From contig NZ_CP141184.1 in the NCBI RefSeq assembly GCF_035609205.1, positions 5,525,001-5,589,000 on the forward strand: a stretch of DNA of 64,000 nucleotides, read 5' to 3'. Made by a program: the position numbers and the translations under genes. This DNA comes from Hymenobacter sp. GOD-10R. Lineage in GTDB: Bacteria; Bacteroidota; Bacteroidia; Cytophagales; Hymenobacteraceae. Positions 17,683-25,867 of this stretch are shown here, piece after piece (the first letter of the stretch is position 1; each line of letters opens with the position of its first letter). Under the pieces are notes generated by a model. It saw only the letters and a program-made list of their open reading frames with translations, did no database searches and was not told the DNA's origin.

Positions 17683-18717
17683 TTACTCCTTCACTAGGCG
17701 AGCCCGCGAGCTGCCTTGCGCCGAAGTCATGGTGAACATGTAAACGCCGGCGGCTAGGTTATCCATGGGCACGGTGGCCGAGGAGCTACCCGATTTCACG
17801 TTGCCCTTCCACACCTGACGACCCTGCATATCGCTGAGTTCTATGATGGCGGCACTACGCAAGGTTTCAAATTCGGCGTTTACCGTGCCACTAGTTGGTA
17901 CAGGACCAACTTTTAGCTCAACAGCATTTTTCTTAAGGCCGCTGGCCAGAATGGTTCCGTCGTTGATGATGAAGGGGAAGTCAACCGTCACGTCGGGCGC
18001 ACTATCGGGGTTGCCAGCGTCGATGGTAGGCGTCCAGGCACCCGAAATGTATTGCAAGGCATTAGCGCCCGGTGTTTGCCGAGTGCCAGCAATGGTGACG
18101 GGCACGTAGAAGTGCGCTCCACCACCTGTCACAGTTGAGGCCCATTCAACCCAGTAAGTGCCAGCTGGCAGCACCAAGGCGGGCGAGACGGTAGCACGCA
18201 CCTTCCAGATTTTACGCGTTGTGCCAGGAGCGGAAGGAGTAGGATAAAGCGTATTAAAAATGCGATAGGAGCGCGCATCTGTAGCGCCCGCCAAACGGTT
18301 AGTAGTAAGGTCACCGAAAACCACTGTAGAGCCAGCTACTGCCGGCGAGCCTCGCCAAATACGAATAGAAAGTTCTGTGAAAGGCGAAGGTGTACTGGCT
18401 GCCCCCGTTTGGTAGCCGAAGAAAGATAAATCGGTAATCGTCCACGATTGCCCGGCCGGAACCGTGAAGTCATCAGCTAGGCTAATCGCGGAAAGCTTAC
18501 TGGCGGTGTAGCCCGAGTTCGTGTTCGACTCGGTGGTGTTGCCCGTGTTGTTCTGCGCTTCGCTCCACGTGTAACCAGCAGGTGCTGTCACGCCGCTTTT
18601 GGTGGTAGTACCCGTGGAGAAGTTGCCGTTGGAATACAGCTGTTGCGCTTGCATTGCACTTGGCACTGCCGACGCAATACCTAGCACCAGCAGAAATTGA
18701 GTAAAGGTTTTTTTCAT
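17683..18717 (-). CDS. Secreted protein with type IX secretion C-terminal sorting domain
   Basis: This 344-residue protein has a signal peptide (about 1-24) and a C-terminal T9SS type A domain over the last 75 residues: V-G-P-V-P-T-S-G, a central D-M-Q-G-R-Q-V, and a final L-A-A-G-V-Y-M-F-T-M...R-L-V-K-E. The 230-residue middle part is a beta-rich region without catalytic motifs that I recognise. It should be exported to the surface by the gliding/T9SS machinery. No PorU/V or other T9SS core gene lies nearby. Start is ATG. Confidence 0.9.
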   Translation of the reverse strand: MKKTFTQFLLVLGIASAVPSAMQAQQLYSNGNFSTGTTTKSGVTAPAGYTWSEAQNNTGNTTESNTNSGYTASKLSAISLADDFTVPAGQSWTITDLSFFGYQTGAASTPSPFTELSIRIWRGSPAVAGSTVVFGDLTTNRLAGATDARSYRIFNTLYPTPSAPGTTRKIWKVRATVSPALVLPAGTYWVEWASTVTGGGAHFYVPVTIAGTRQTPGANALQYISGAWTPTIDAGNPDSAPDVTVDFPFIINDGTILASGLKKNAVELKVGPVPTSGTVNAEFETLRSAAIIELSDMQGRQVWKGNVKSGSSSATVPMDNLAAGVYMFTMTSAQGSSRARLVKE

Positions 18718-19020
18718 AGCAATGGGTTTTAGTGTGGTTTGTTGTAATACTACTGATTATCAACATACATCACTATACCTTCTGCCAATAAAAAACACTT
18801 TTACATGCGCAGAATACAATCCGTATTAAAATACTTCAGCTCTTAACCTGCGAATGGCAAGTGCTGTATTTCTAAGAATTGTCTCATCAAAAAAGATCAC
18901 AATCGTTAGTACAATTCTGCTAGCATCTAACGCTTAGTTTAAGAAGCACTGCTCTAAAGCAGGTAAAGCAAAATGGCCTTTTTCAGGCTCAAGGTCCAAA
19001 CAGCACCCAATTACTCTAGC
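18718..19020. other. Intergenic region, T9SS cargo gene promoter side
   Basis: This 303-base AT-rich stretch holds a possible Bacteroidota promoter for the minus-strand cargo gene. I see no other gene, repeat or strong hairpin. Confidence 0.5.
18760..18788 (-). promoter_or_regulatory. Candidate Bacteroidota-type promoter for the T9SS cargo gene
   Basis: Read on the minus strand, TTGG is followed after 17 bases by TATGTTGA, close to the Bacteroidota pattern TTTG / TAnnTTTG. It lies about 43 bases before the ATG. The match is partial. Confidence 0.3.
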
Positions 19021-19704
19021 TCAGGCTTTCAGTTCTTTTTTGAATTCTTCAGCCCAATGGTCGGCAAGGCGCGTGGGCTCGGGGAGCTTGTAGCCGCGCA
19101 GGCAAGCTAGGGTGAGACGCGTCGCCGTGGCTTGGTCGCACAGATGGCCAGGACTAACAAAGAGCGGATTCACTTTGTCTTTACTGCGAATTACTTCGCC
19201 CAGCAGCTCGCCGCTCCGGTCGGTTAGGGGCGTGATGCTGCCCCGCGTGAGAGTGGGCTCGGTGTAGTTGCCGGTGAGCTTTTGCTTGGCCACCCCAAAC
19301 GTTGGTTTGTTGAGCAATACACCTAAGTGCGCTGCAATTCCCATGCGTCGCGGATGCGCAATGCCGTGCCCATCCACCATAATGATATCGGGCTTTTGGG
19401 TGAGCTTTTCGTACGCCAGTAGCAGGTTGGGAGCTTCACGAAAAGCGAGGAAGCCCGGTACATAAGGCACTGTAACGGGGCCAGTGTTCCACACTTTCTC
19501 AACAATCTCCAGTGACGGAAAGCGTAGCAGCACAAACACCGATAGGATGGTATCGGGGGTGGGAAAAGAGGAGTCGCAGCCTGCAATGAAGGTGGGCTCT
19601 TGGGGCAAGGCCAGTAGGCGTACGCGCGTGCGCATGGCTTCCTGCTCCTGGGTAAGCTCGCGCACCACGATGGGGTCGGCGGGTGGGTGATAAGGACGGT
19701 ACAT
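19021..19704 (-). CDS. nfi: Endonuclease V (deoxyinosine-specific)
   Basis: This 227-residue enzyme nicks DNA one base 3' of deoxyinosine in deaminated-adenine repair. Catalytic residues align with those of Thermotoga maritima EndoV (D43, Y80, E89, D110): D44 in GCDSSF, Y81 in PYVPG, E90 in FRE and D111 in VDGHG. The conserved HPRRMGIAAHLG follows. Start is ATG and the length is standard. It stands alone on its strand. Confidence 0.95.
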   Translation of the reverse strand: MYRPYHPPADPIVVRELTQEQEAMRTRVRLLALPQEPTFIAGCDSSFPTPDTILSVFVLLRFPSLEIVEKVWNTGPVTVPYVPGFLAFREAPNLLLAYEKLTQKPDIIMVDGHGIAHPRRMGIAAHLGVLLNKPTFGVAKQKLTGNYTEPTLTRGSITPLTDRSGELLGEVIRSKDKVNPLFVSPGHLCDQATATRLTLACLRGYKLPEPTRLADHWAEEFKKELKA

Positions 19705-19846
19705 GAAAAGTGACTAAGTAGCTGAGTGAGTGGTCGTCGTTCTAGTATACTTATCCTTTCATGTAAAATGTTCGTTTTTAAGGGCACAAGCTGACCGCTC
19801 ATCCATTTCGCTGCTCAGCAACATAGTCACTCAGTTACTCTTTCCT

Positions 19847-20407
19847 ATGAACGAACCCGAGCAGCCCGCTGGCACTGGAGCCGGTCCCTTATTCGAGCGG
19901 CGCTATAGCATTGATATTGCTCGACCTGGGCAGTCGGCCAAACAACTCATGGAAGCCATCCGGTGCAACATCGAGGATTTTTCTCCCGATCTGCTGGCCA
20001 AGTTTGAGAAAGTGAAAGGCGAAGCGCACCGCCTAGAAGTTGGCGACGAGTTTCAGATCAAGATCCTAGGTCCGTGGAATGGCGGCGTGCGCGTGACCGA
20101 CGCCGGCGAAACTTTCTTTGAGTTTTTCACTCTCGAAGGTCACCCCGAAGCTGGACGCATCCGATTTTCGGCCGGTGCGCACCCCGACCAGCCCGGCGTA
20201 CTGCACTTTGAGATTCACTCGTGGGCTAGCTCCCGCGACGGGCTCGTTGCCTTTCTTTATGACACCGTTGGAGCGGGTCAGCGGGTGCAGGAACAAACCT
20301 GGCGCCTATTCTGCGAACGAGTAGCGGCAGCTAGTGGCGGGCAAACCCTAGGTTCAGTTACCATTGAAACGCAAAAGCATGAGCCTAACCCCGGCCACCG
20401 TTCCTAA
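19847..20407 (+). CDS. DUF1990-like protein, first of an overlapping pair
   Basis: This 186-residue protein resembles DUF1990-type proteins in segments such as V-G-D-E-F..I-L-G-P-W..GVRV, GHPEAGRIRF and HFEIHSWASSRD. No catalytic motif is visible. The ATG at 19847 is chosen; the frame extends upstream without a good start. It overlaps the next gene by 29 bases, which implies translational coupling. DUF1990 proteins have no established role; the assignment of this copy is weaker than for its partner. Confidence 0.7.
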   Translation: MNEPEQPAGTGAGPLFERRYSIDIARPGQSAKQLMEAIRCNIEDFSPDLLAKFEKVKGEAHRLEVGDEFQIKILGPWNGGVRVTDAGETFFEFFTLEGHPEAGRIRFSAGAHPDQPGVLHFEIHSWASSRDGLVAFLYDTVGAGQRVQEQTWRLFCERVAAASGGQTLGSVTIETQKHEPNPGHRS

Positions 20408-21047
20408 GCCACCTGCGCTGTGGCAACAGCAGCAAGCCCGCCTGGCTACCTACACCAAGGCTCACTACAACTTCGACCTCGACCGCATTAGCGAGTACAA
20501 CGCGGCCAACGGCTGGCGCGTCGACGACTACGAAACTACGCTGCCCGCCGAAGCTCCTGGTCCGCCCGCGCCGCATGGCTCCTGGCAAGCCGCGCAGGAG
20601 GTATTGCGCAACTATACCTTTCCACCACCCGACCTCATCACAGGCATCTTCGCTCCCGACGCGCCCCTAGAAGACCGCACCATGATCTTGCGCGGACGGT
20701 TTCTTTTGTTCACGTTTTGGTTCGGGGTGCGCACTGGCAAGGTAACCGACGAAACCCGCAACACGCCTACCGGCCCCGAGCAAGTGTGGGGCTACAGCTA
20801 TAGCACCCTAGAGGGACATTTTGAGCGCGGCCGCATCGAGTTCACCATTCACAAACAGCTCAACAGCGGGCAGGTCACGTTTCACATTCACGCCGTATCG
20901 CAGGTGGGGCGCATCCGTAATCCTTTCTATTGGCTAGGCTTCAAGCTGTTCGGGCGGATGCTACAACGTCGTTTCGCCCGCGAATCGATACGACGCATGC
21001 AGGATCAAGTAGCCGCCGCACTAAAAGGAGAAGCAGGTACGGCATAA
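20379..21047 (+). CDS. DUF1990-family protein, second of an overlapping pair
   Basis: This 222-residue protein carries the DUF1990 pattern clearly: YTFPPPDLITG, APLEDRTMILRGRF, WGYSYSTLEGHFERG and a basic R-I-x-N-P-F-Y-W-L-G-F-K-L-F-G-R end. Start is the ATG at 20379, inside the end of the upstream gene. The two neighbours look like distant paralogues and probably form a heteromeric or sequential pair; function unknown. Confidence 0.82.
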   Translation: MSLTPATVPKPPALWQQQQARLATYTKAHYNFDLDRISEYNAANGWRVDDYETTLPAEAPGPPAPHGSWQAAQEVLRNYTFPPPDLITGIFAPDAPLEDRTMILRGRFLLFTFWFGVRTGKVTDETRNTPTGPEQVWGYSYSTLEGHFERGRIEFTIHKQLNSGQVTFHIHAVSQVGRIRNPFYWLGFKLFGRMLQRRFARESIRRMQDQVAAALKGEAGTA

Positions 21048-21070
21048 GCTAAGTCGGCGCCGCAAGCGCC

Positions 21071-22663
21071 TTACCGCACGAAAACGGCGCACTGGTACTG
21101 GCATTGGCGGAGCATCGAGCGTTCGTAGGGCGAATACCCTTCGAAACCGTACGCTGGCAAGGTCAGAAAATGGGGCGCGGCAAACACTTGCCGGAAGCCA
21201 GCAGGCACGCGTATGTTGTTGCAGCCTGGGCCGGCAATTGGGTACAAGAACCCGAAGTTCAGTAGCATCGCCTCGCCTCTTACCGCTGATGTGGTACGTG
21301 CTAGCTTTTGCCGAGTCAACATGTAATCATCGTTGTCAGTCGTTTCGGCTTGATACAGAAAAACCAGGTTCTGCCGCGGTAAGCGCACGGAGGGCCGAGT
21401 TAGAAAGTCGATAGGATATAGCACCTGCCGGTACCGCGCCGCAAAGTGGCCGAACGAGTAAAGGGCTACGGCAACGAGCAACGCTGCAAGCGGCCGCTGA
21501 AGTTTGGGTGTTACCGCTTGCCAGCCAACAGCTACTGCGAATAGCACCAGAAAAGGCAGAAAAGCATGCAGAATGCGTCCGTAGAAGACCAGTAAATGGC
21601 CCCAGTAGCCAATTGCGGCATACATTAGAAAAGCGCCTAGCACTCCTAGGTAAAGCGCATTGCTACGCGACGCTTCAGGTACGCAGGCAGGCTGGCGGTT
21701 TGATACAGCTTGGTACAGGAGGCTCAGCACTCCTAGCCCCGTTAGCACGAGCACGGCAACTCCAAGTCCTGCCTCAACGTCGAGCAAATAGTGGAACAAG
21801 AAGGTGAAGCTTTCTCGAAAATCACCTTGGATAACCGTGCTCGATAGCTTCAGGCAAGACCAGATGTAGGACACTCCGGCAAGCTGCCCCAGGCCCTCAA
21901 AGAAAAGCAGTACGCTCAGCCCTCCGCTACCATAAACGGCTAAGGTCTCGCCCAACCTTATGCCTTTTTGCCGGAGCCCATGTGCAGCGTGATTGGCGCT
22001 GTGCACTGCCGGATTAGGTAGCATTGGCAGCAACGCGATAATGACGAAAAAATAGCCTGGATAGATGGTCACCACGAAAGCCGCGCCCACCCCTAGCCCA
22101 TAGATCTGCTTGCGTGTCAGCGCTTGCCCTGCTTGCCGACTTCGTGCCAGCCACAATACCAGCCCCAAGAAGCTGCAAAGCGCGAACTCATAAGGCAGGA
22201 CATGTCGGATATAGAGGTTGCTATTCGCCAGACAAGCATACAGCAACGTGCTCAGCAGAGCCCCGAACTGACTCGCGCATAGCACACGCGCTAGCCGGTA
22301 ATACAATAGCAAGGACAGTATAGAAACGCCATACGTAAACAGTACTGGCACCAGCAACGAAGCAGGCGCGTGAGGGCCAGGTCCGCCAGTGGCGTGCACT
22401 ATTCCTTGCCCCACCGCTGGTAACAACCGAATTAGTGCATCGGCAGGGCGGCCTTGCGTTCGGATCAGGTATGCGCACCCGCTTCGCAGATTTCCCGCCG
22501 CAAAGCTTTTTACTGCCTCTACCGACTGATAATACCGCTCCTCGTCGGGGAAGGACATGGCGCCGCGACCCACAAATGAAAGTCGTACACCTAATACCAG
22601 TACAAGCAGGCCGACGAAGGCAAGAATCCAGGCTTTATCGCTGAAGCGTGTGGTTGTATTCAA
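21071..22663 (-). CDS. GT-C-fold membrane glycosyltransferase-like protein
   Basis: This 530-residue protein has about ten to twelve hydrophobic helices. The first extracytoplasmic loop after helix 1 contains F-P-D-E-E-R-Y-Y (about 38-45), the acidic position expected in GT-C/PMT-type (family 39-like) glycosyltransferases that use polyprenyl-phosphate sugars. The start is TTG at 22663; the next ATG would remove the first helix. No glycan biosynthesis genes are adjacent. The C-terminal 100 residues form a soluble tail. Specific donor and acceptor are unknown. Confidence 0.72.
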   Translation of the reverse strand: MNTTTRFSDKAWILAFVGLLVLVLGVRLSFVGRGAMSFPDEERYYQSVEAVKSFAAGNLRSGCAYLIRTQGRPADALIRLLPAVGQGIVHATGGPGPHAPASLLVPVLFTYGVSILSLLLYYRLARVLCASQFGALLSTLLYACLANSNLYIRHVLPYEFALCSFLGLVLWLARSRQAGQALTRKQIYGLGVGAAFVVTIYPGYFFVIIALLPMLPNPAVHSANHAAHGLRQKGIRLGETLAVYGSGGLSVLLFFEGLGQLAGVSYIWSCLKLSSTVIQGDFRESFTFLFHYLLDVEAGLGVAVLVLTGLGVLSLLYQAVSNRQPACVPEASRSNALYLGVLGAFLMYAAIGYWGHLLVFYGRILHAFLPFLVLFAVAVGWQAVTPKLQRPLAALLVAVALYSFGHFAARYRQVLYPIDFLTRPSVRLPRQNLVFLYQAETTDNDDYMLTRQKLARTTSAVRGEAMLLNFGFLYPIAGPGCNNIRVPAGFRQVFAAPHFLTLPAYGFEGYSPYERSMLRQCQYQCAVFVR

Positions 22664-22824
22664 GAACAGAAATACCTAGGAGTCTAGATAGCAGGTTTAG
22701 CTTTCCGAATTGTTTCTATCCACTGGGTAGAATACGCTACGAAACTACTCAATCTGCATGCTAGCATTTCGGGCAGGATGCTGACTACGGCTTCTGCTCA
22801 TCAATTCTAGCTTCGCAAACTCCT

Positions 22825-22882
22825 ACCATTGATAACAAACCGGTTGCTTCTCTGCCGAAGCAACCGGTTTGTTATCAATGGT
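22825..22882. repeat. Perfect 26-bp inverted repeat with 6-base loop
   Basis: Arms 22825-22850 and 22857-22882 pair perfectly around TCTGCC. It looks like a terminator stem but has no T-run and lies between divergent genes, where no transcript should end. It may be the relic terminator of a lost gene or the end of an unannotated small RNA. Confidence 0.8.
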
Positions 22883-22932
22883 GGACCTAGCTTTTAGCCA
22901 ACTAGCATCATTAACAACCTGGCTTTGGTTTG

Positions 22933-22946
22933 TGCAAACGATTGCA
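22933..22946. promoter_or_regulatory. LacI/GalR-type operator upstream of the third GH43
   Basis: TGCAAACGATTGCA matches the operators near galK and susC. A TTTG at 22924 or 22929 could be the -33 element of a Bacteroidota promoter that the operator would overlap. It is 112 bp before the GH43 start. Confidence 0.72.
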
Positions 22947-23057
22947 TAAATAGCACTACAGAGCCACCCTAAGCTACTCCGGACTCCCGTAGGCTACTTC
23001 CCTGCAAAAGTCAGTGCCAGCTGCTGCTCCTTACGCTTTCACCCCCCTAATCCTTAG

Positions 23058-24164
23058 ATGCTTCCACCTAACTTTCCCACTCCTCTCTCACGGCGAACGT
23101 TTGTTAAACAAGCCATAGCTGGGCTAGGTATACTTCCTTTTGTGCCCCAATTAGGATCAACGATGCTCCCCCCTGATCGTGCCACGTACACGAATCCGGT
23201 GTATGCGAGTCAATTTCCGGATCCTTTTGTGTTGCACCACCAAGGCGTTTACTACGCCTTCGGTACCACGGGTAATTCGCGGACGAAAGATGGGCGCATC
23301 TTCACCTTGCTTTCCTCCAAAGATCTTGTGCATTGGCAGCCACTTGGTGGCGCGCTCACGCCGCCTAAGGGCGCGGAAGGCGCGGAGTTCTGGGCCCCCG
23401 AGGTGGTGCACCACAAGGGCACTTTCTATATGTACTACTCCCGGGGCGGTGGCGCGATTGGGGCTAACGTCGGGCACCGCTTGTACGTGGCCACGAGCAC
23501 GAAACCCGAAGGCCCCTATCAGGAAGCGAATCTGCTCGACGTACCTGAAAGCAAGTTTACCATCGACGCCCACCCATTTCAGGATACCGATGGCCAGTGG
23601 TACCTTTTCTACGCCCGCGACTTTATCGACTCCGACAACGGCTACTTTCCCGGCACCGGCCTAGCCGTCGACAAGCTCGTCAACATGACGCGGCTAGCCG
23701 GCGAAAGCCGCACCGTGATGCGGGCCAAGCACGCCTGGACGATCTTCGAGGCCAACCGCACGATGCCGCTTTACGATAACAAGAAGTTTGCGCAGTGGCA
23801 TACGCTGGAAGGGCCTTTCATGCGCAAACACAACGGCAAGTACTACTGCTTCTACAGCGGCGCCAACTTCCTGACGCCCCGCTACGGCGTCGACTACTGC
23901 GTGGCTGATTCTATCCTAGGTCCTTATTCGGATGCAGGTGCCGAGAAGGGCGCCCGCGTGTTGCATGCGGTAGCGGGCCACGTGCGCGGCCCCGGCCACC
24001 ACTCCCACGTGATGGGTCCCGATGGCAAGACCGAATACCTCGTGTATCACGCCTGGGATAAAGGCATGAAGGAGCGTCAGCTCTGCATCGATAAGCTCGC
24101 CTGGACCCCACAAGGCCCTCGCTGCCAAGGCCCAACCTACACGCCGCAGCCGATACCTAGCTAA
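23058..24164 (+). CDS. GH43-family glycoside hydrolase with Tat-type signal
   Basis: This 368-residue protein starts with a twin-arginine signal (S-R-R-T-F-V-K at 11-17, then a hydrophobic stretch), suggesting folded export to the periplasm. The GH43 triad is proposed as D55 (FPDPFV), D170 (FTIDAHPF) and E251 (LEGPFM). It is monocistronic but shares its operator with the galKT and susCD loci 18 kb away, so it is likely the periplasmic exo-enzyme of the same glycan system, e.g. an arabinofuranosidase or exo-galactanase. Start is ATG. Confidence 0.9.
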   Translation: MLPPNFPTPLSRRTFVKQAIAGLGILPFVPQLGSTMLPPDRATYTNPVYASQFPDPFVLHHQGVYYAFGTTGNSRTKDGRIFTLLSSKDLVHWQPLGGALTPPKGAEGAEFWAPEVVHHKGTFYMYYSRGGGAIGANVGHRLYVATSTKPEGPYQEANLLDVPESKFTIDAHPFQDTDGQWYLFYARDFIDSDNGYFPGTGLAVDKLVNMTRLAGESRTVMRAKHAWTIFEANRTMPLYDNKKFAQWHTLEGPFMRKHNGKYYCFYSGANFLTPRYGVDYCVADSILGPYSDAGAEKGARVLHAVAGHVRGPGHHSHVMGPDGKTEYLVYHAWDKGMKERQLCIDKLAWTPQGPRCQGPTYTPQPIPS

Positions 24165-24166
24165 GT

Positions 24167-24214
24167 CAAACGACGTGGTACTACGACTCCGAAGTCGCGG
24201 TACCACGTCGTTTG
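24167..24214. terminator. Bidirectional terminator between GH43 and prmA
   Basis: CAAACGACGTGGTAC pairs with GTACCACGTCGTTTG (inner stem extended with one mismatch) around CCGA. It serves both convergent genes. Confidence 0.8.
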
Positions 24215-24220
24215 CTGCTT

Positions 24221-25051
24221 TTACTGCTTGATAAAAATAGCTGACACCCAGTTGTTTTTCGTGCGGTGCGACTGGAATACTAAGCCGTGTTTCTGCGCTT
24301 CCGCATCGATTTTGGCTAGGTCTTCCTGGTAAAAGCCGCTAAACAGAATGGGGTGGCCAGCCGGCAACAGCGCCGCGTAGGCGTGCATGTCTTCCAGCAA
24401 CACGTTGCGATTGATATTCGCTAGGATGATATCAAAGGGTGCCTCACCGGCTAGCACCTCTACCCCACCGAGGCGGCACTCGATGTTGGTGCAGTTGTTT
24501 TCGGCAGCGTTATCGGCGGCGTTTTCTACCGTCCAGGGTTCTACATCTACGGCCAGCACTTCGCGAGCACCGAGTTGGGCAGCCATGATGGCCAGAATGC
24601 CGGTGCCGCAGCCCATATCGAGCACCCGTTTGCCTTGGTGGTCAATAGCTAGCTGGTTCTCAATCATCAGCGCGGTCGTTTCGTGATGACCGGTACCAAA
24701 TGACATGCGCGGCATAATCACGATGTCGTACTCAATCGGCTCCGGCTTGGGGTGGAACGGCGCCCGCACCGACACGCGGTCGGCAATGACGAGCGGCTGA
24801 AAGTTCTTCTCCCACTCTGCGTTCCAGTTTTGGCGCGTAATGATGCGGTGGCTGTACTCAATTTCGCCGATGCCTTCGTAACGGGCCATGATTTCGGCCA
24901 CGTCATCTTGGTTGAACGTCTCCTCGCCCATGTAAGCGCAGAAGCCTTCGTCGTTATCTTCGAAGGTATCGTAGCCAACTTCGGCTAGCTCAGCTACTAG
25001 TATATCCGCCAGTTCGCGCGGCGCTTGCACCCGCAACTCTACAAAATCCAT
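24221..25051 (-). CDS. prmA: Ribosomal protein L11 methyltransferase
   Basis: This 276-residue enzyme methylates lysines and the N-terminus of L11 with SAM. It has the N-terminal ferredoxin-like domain (about 1-60), the linker RQNWNAEWEKNFQP, the FGTGHHETT segment, SAM motif I (LDMGCGTGILA) and the motif IILANINRNV, all typical for PrmA. Start is ATG. Its upstream spacer holds a hairpin-rich repeat region. Confidence 0.96.
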   Translation of the reverse strand: MDFVELRVQAPRELADILVAELAEVGYDTFEDNDEGFCAYMGEETFNQDDVAEIMARYEGIGEIEYSHRIITRQNWNAEWEKNFQPLVIADRVSVRAPFHPKPEPIEYDIVIMPRMSFGTGHHETTALMIENQLAIDHQGKRVLDMGCGTGILAIMAAQLGAREVLAVDVEPWTVENAADNAAENNCTNIECRLGGVEVLAGEAPFDIILANINRNVLLEDMHAYAALLPAGHPILFSGFYQEDLAKIDAEAQKHGLVFQSHRTKNNWVSAIFIKQ

Positions 25052-25126
25052 ATTGAATCAGTTATCAATGAGAAAGCCGCCCATTTCGGAGCGGCAAAGG
25101 TAGGTTTGTGCTGCGGATTTCGCGGC

Positions 25127-25231
25127 TTGTCACGCGAAGCTTCGGCTTCGCGTGTTGTTGAACAATAACCGTTGAAGAGCCTAGGTGCAAGTCGTTCAAC
25201 GAGGCGCGAAGCCGGAGCTTCGCGCTACAAG
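25127..25231. repeat. Composite REP-like repeat with two GCGAAG hairpins
   Basis: Two hairpins (CACGCGAAG/CTTCGCGTG at 25131-25154 and GCGCGAAG/CTTCGCGC at 25204-25225) bracket a central segment with CCTAGG and a GTTGAAC/GTTCAAC pairing. The bracketed layout resembles bacterial REP doublets (BIMEs). It lies directly upstream of prmA. Confidence 0.65.
25180..25203. repeat. Short dispersed repeat CCTAGGTG..GTCGTTCAACGAG, copy 2
   Basis: Near-identical to 3684-3706 between galK and galT. Here it is the core of the composite repeat upstream of prmA. Confidence 0.5.
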
Positions 25232-25243
25232 CAAACGGCACAA

Positions 25244-25279
25244 ACAAAAAAGACGCTCCCAAGGGAGCGTCTTTTTTGT
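25244..25279 (-). terminator. Terminator of the DUF6150-like gene
   Basis: ACAAAAAAGACGCTCCC pairs with GGGAGCGTCTTTTTTGT (17 bases each), a classic A/T-flanked stem that works in both directions. Confidence 0.85.
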
Positions 25280-25309
25280 TCAAATCAATCCTGTAATCTA
25301 CTGTTTGAG

Positions 25310-25699
25310 TTACTGCCGCTGCAAGCCAGCATAGGAACGAACCTTAGTGTAGTGGATTGAAAAATCAGCTTGTCCCCGGTCTTTCGTTACAAACAGCACG
25401 TAGTCGGCGAAGTCGCGGGTGGGCGTGAAGTACCAGACGCCCGACTTGTCGGCGAAAAGCTTGCTGTCTTCCTTGTACACCAGCACATCGGCAAAGGCCT
25501 GCTCGGGTTCCTCGTATATCGCCGCGAAGCAGTAGCTTCTGCGCCGCGGATCAGTTTCTAGATAGATGGAGCCAAAGATTTTGCTCGCATCAATAATCCC
25601 GAATGGTGCCGCCGTAGCTAGCTTCGGACTGATGGGCGCAGGTGCAATGGGAGCCGTGGCTACTCCGAGCAAACTCGCGAGCATAAACAAGTAGAGCAT
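25310..25699 (-). CDS. Secreted DUF6150-like protein
   Basis: This 129-residue protein has a signal peptide (about 1-18) and a C-terminal pattern of repeated short strands (DYVLFVTKDRGQADFSIHY, then a K-V-R-S-Y-A-G end) that resembles the DUF6150 family of Bacteroidota, where F-V-x-x-x-x-Q-A-D-x-x-I-x-x-x-K/R is typical. Function is unknown. Start is ATG, and a strong terminator follows, so it is a single-gene unit. Confidence 0.7.
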   Translation of the reverse strand: MLYLFMLASLLGVATAPIAPAPISPKLATAAPFGIIDASKIFGSIYLETDPRRRSYCFAAIYEEPEQAFADVLVYKEDSKLFADKSGVWYFTPTRDFADYVLFVTKDRGQADFSIHYTKVRSYAGLQRQ

Positions 25700-25778
25700 G
25701 AACAGTGCGTAAGGTCTTCAGCTTGCGGACAATTTTGCGACCAGCTTTGGTTCAGTAGCTAGGCAGTTCCTAGCGTAG

Positions 25779-25860
25779 TTGTCATTCCGAGCAAGGCAAG
25801 GAATCTGAGTGGATTGCCACAGTGGCTAACCTAGGTTCCTCGCCTTGCTCGGACTGACAA
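25779..25860. repeat. Imperfect inverted repeat after tpiA
   Basis: TTGTCATTCCGAGCAAGGC at the left end pairs with GCCTTGCTCGGACTGACAA at the right end with single-base mismatches, and the inner parts AGGAA/TTCCT also pair. It starts just downstream of tpiA on the minus strand and may double as its terminator. The word is typical of interspersed repeats rather than a simple terminator. Confidence 0.6.
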
Positions 25861-25867
25861 GTAGGCT

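Larger units (their letters stand above)
22664..23057. other. Divergent spacer with palindrome and LacI-type operator
   Basis: This 394-base region lies between two divergent genes. It contains a perfect 26-bp inverted repeat at 22825-22882 and an operator at 22933-22946. No gene is supported. Confidence 0.7.
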
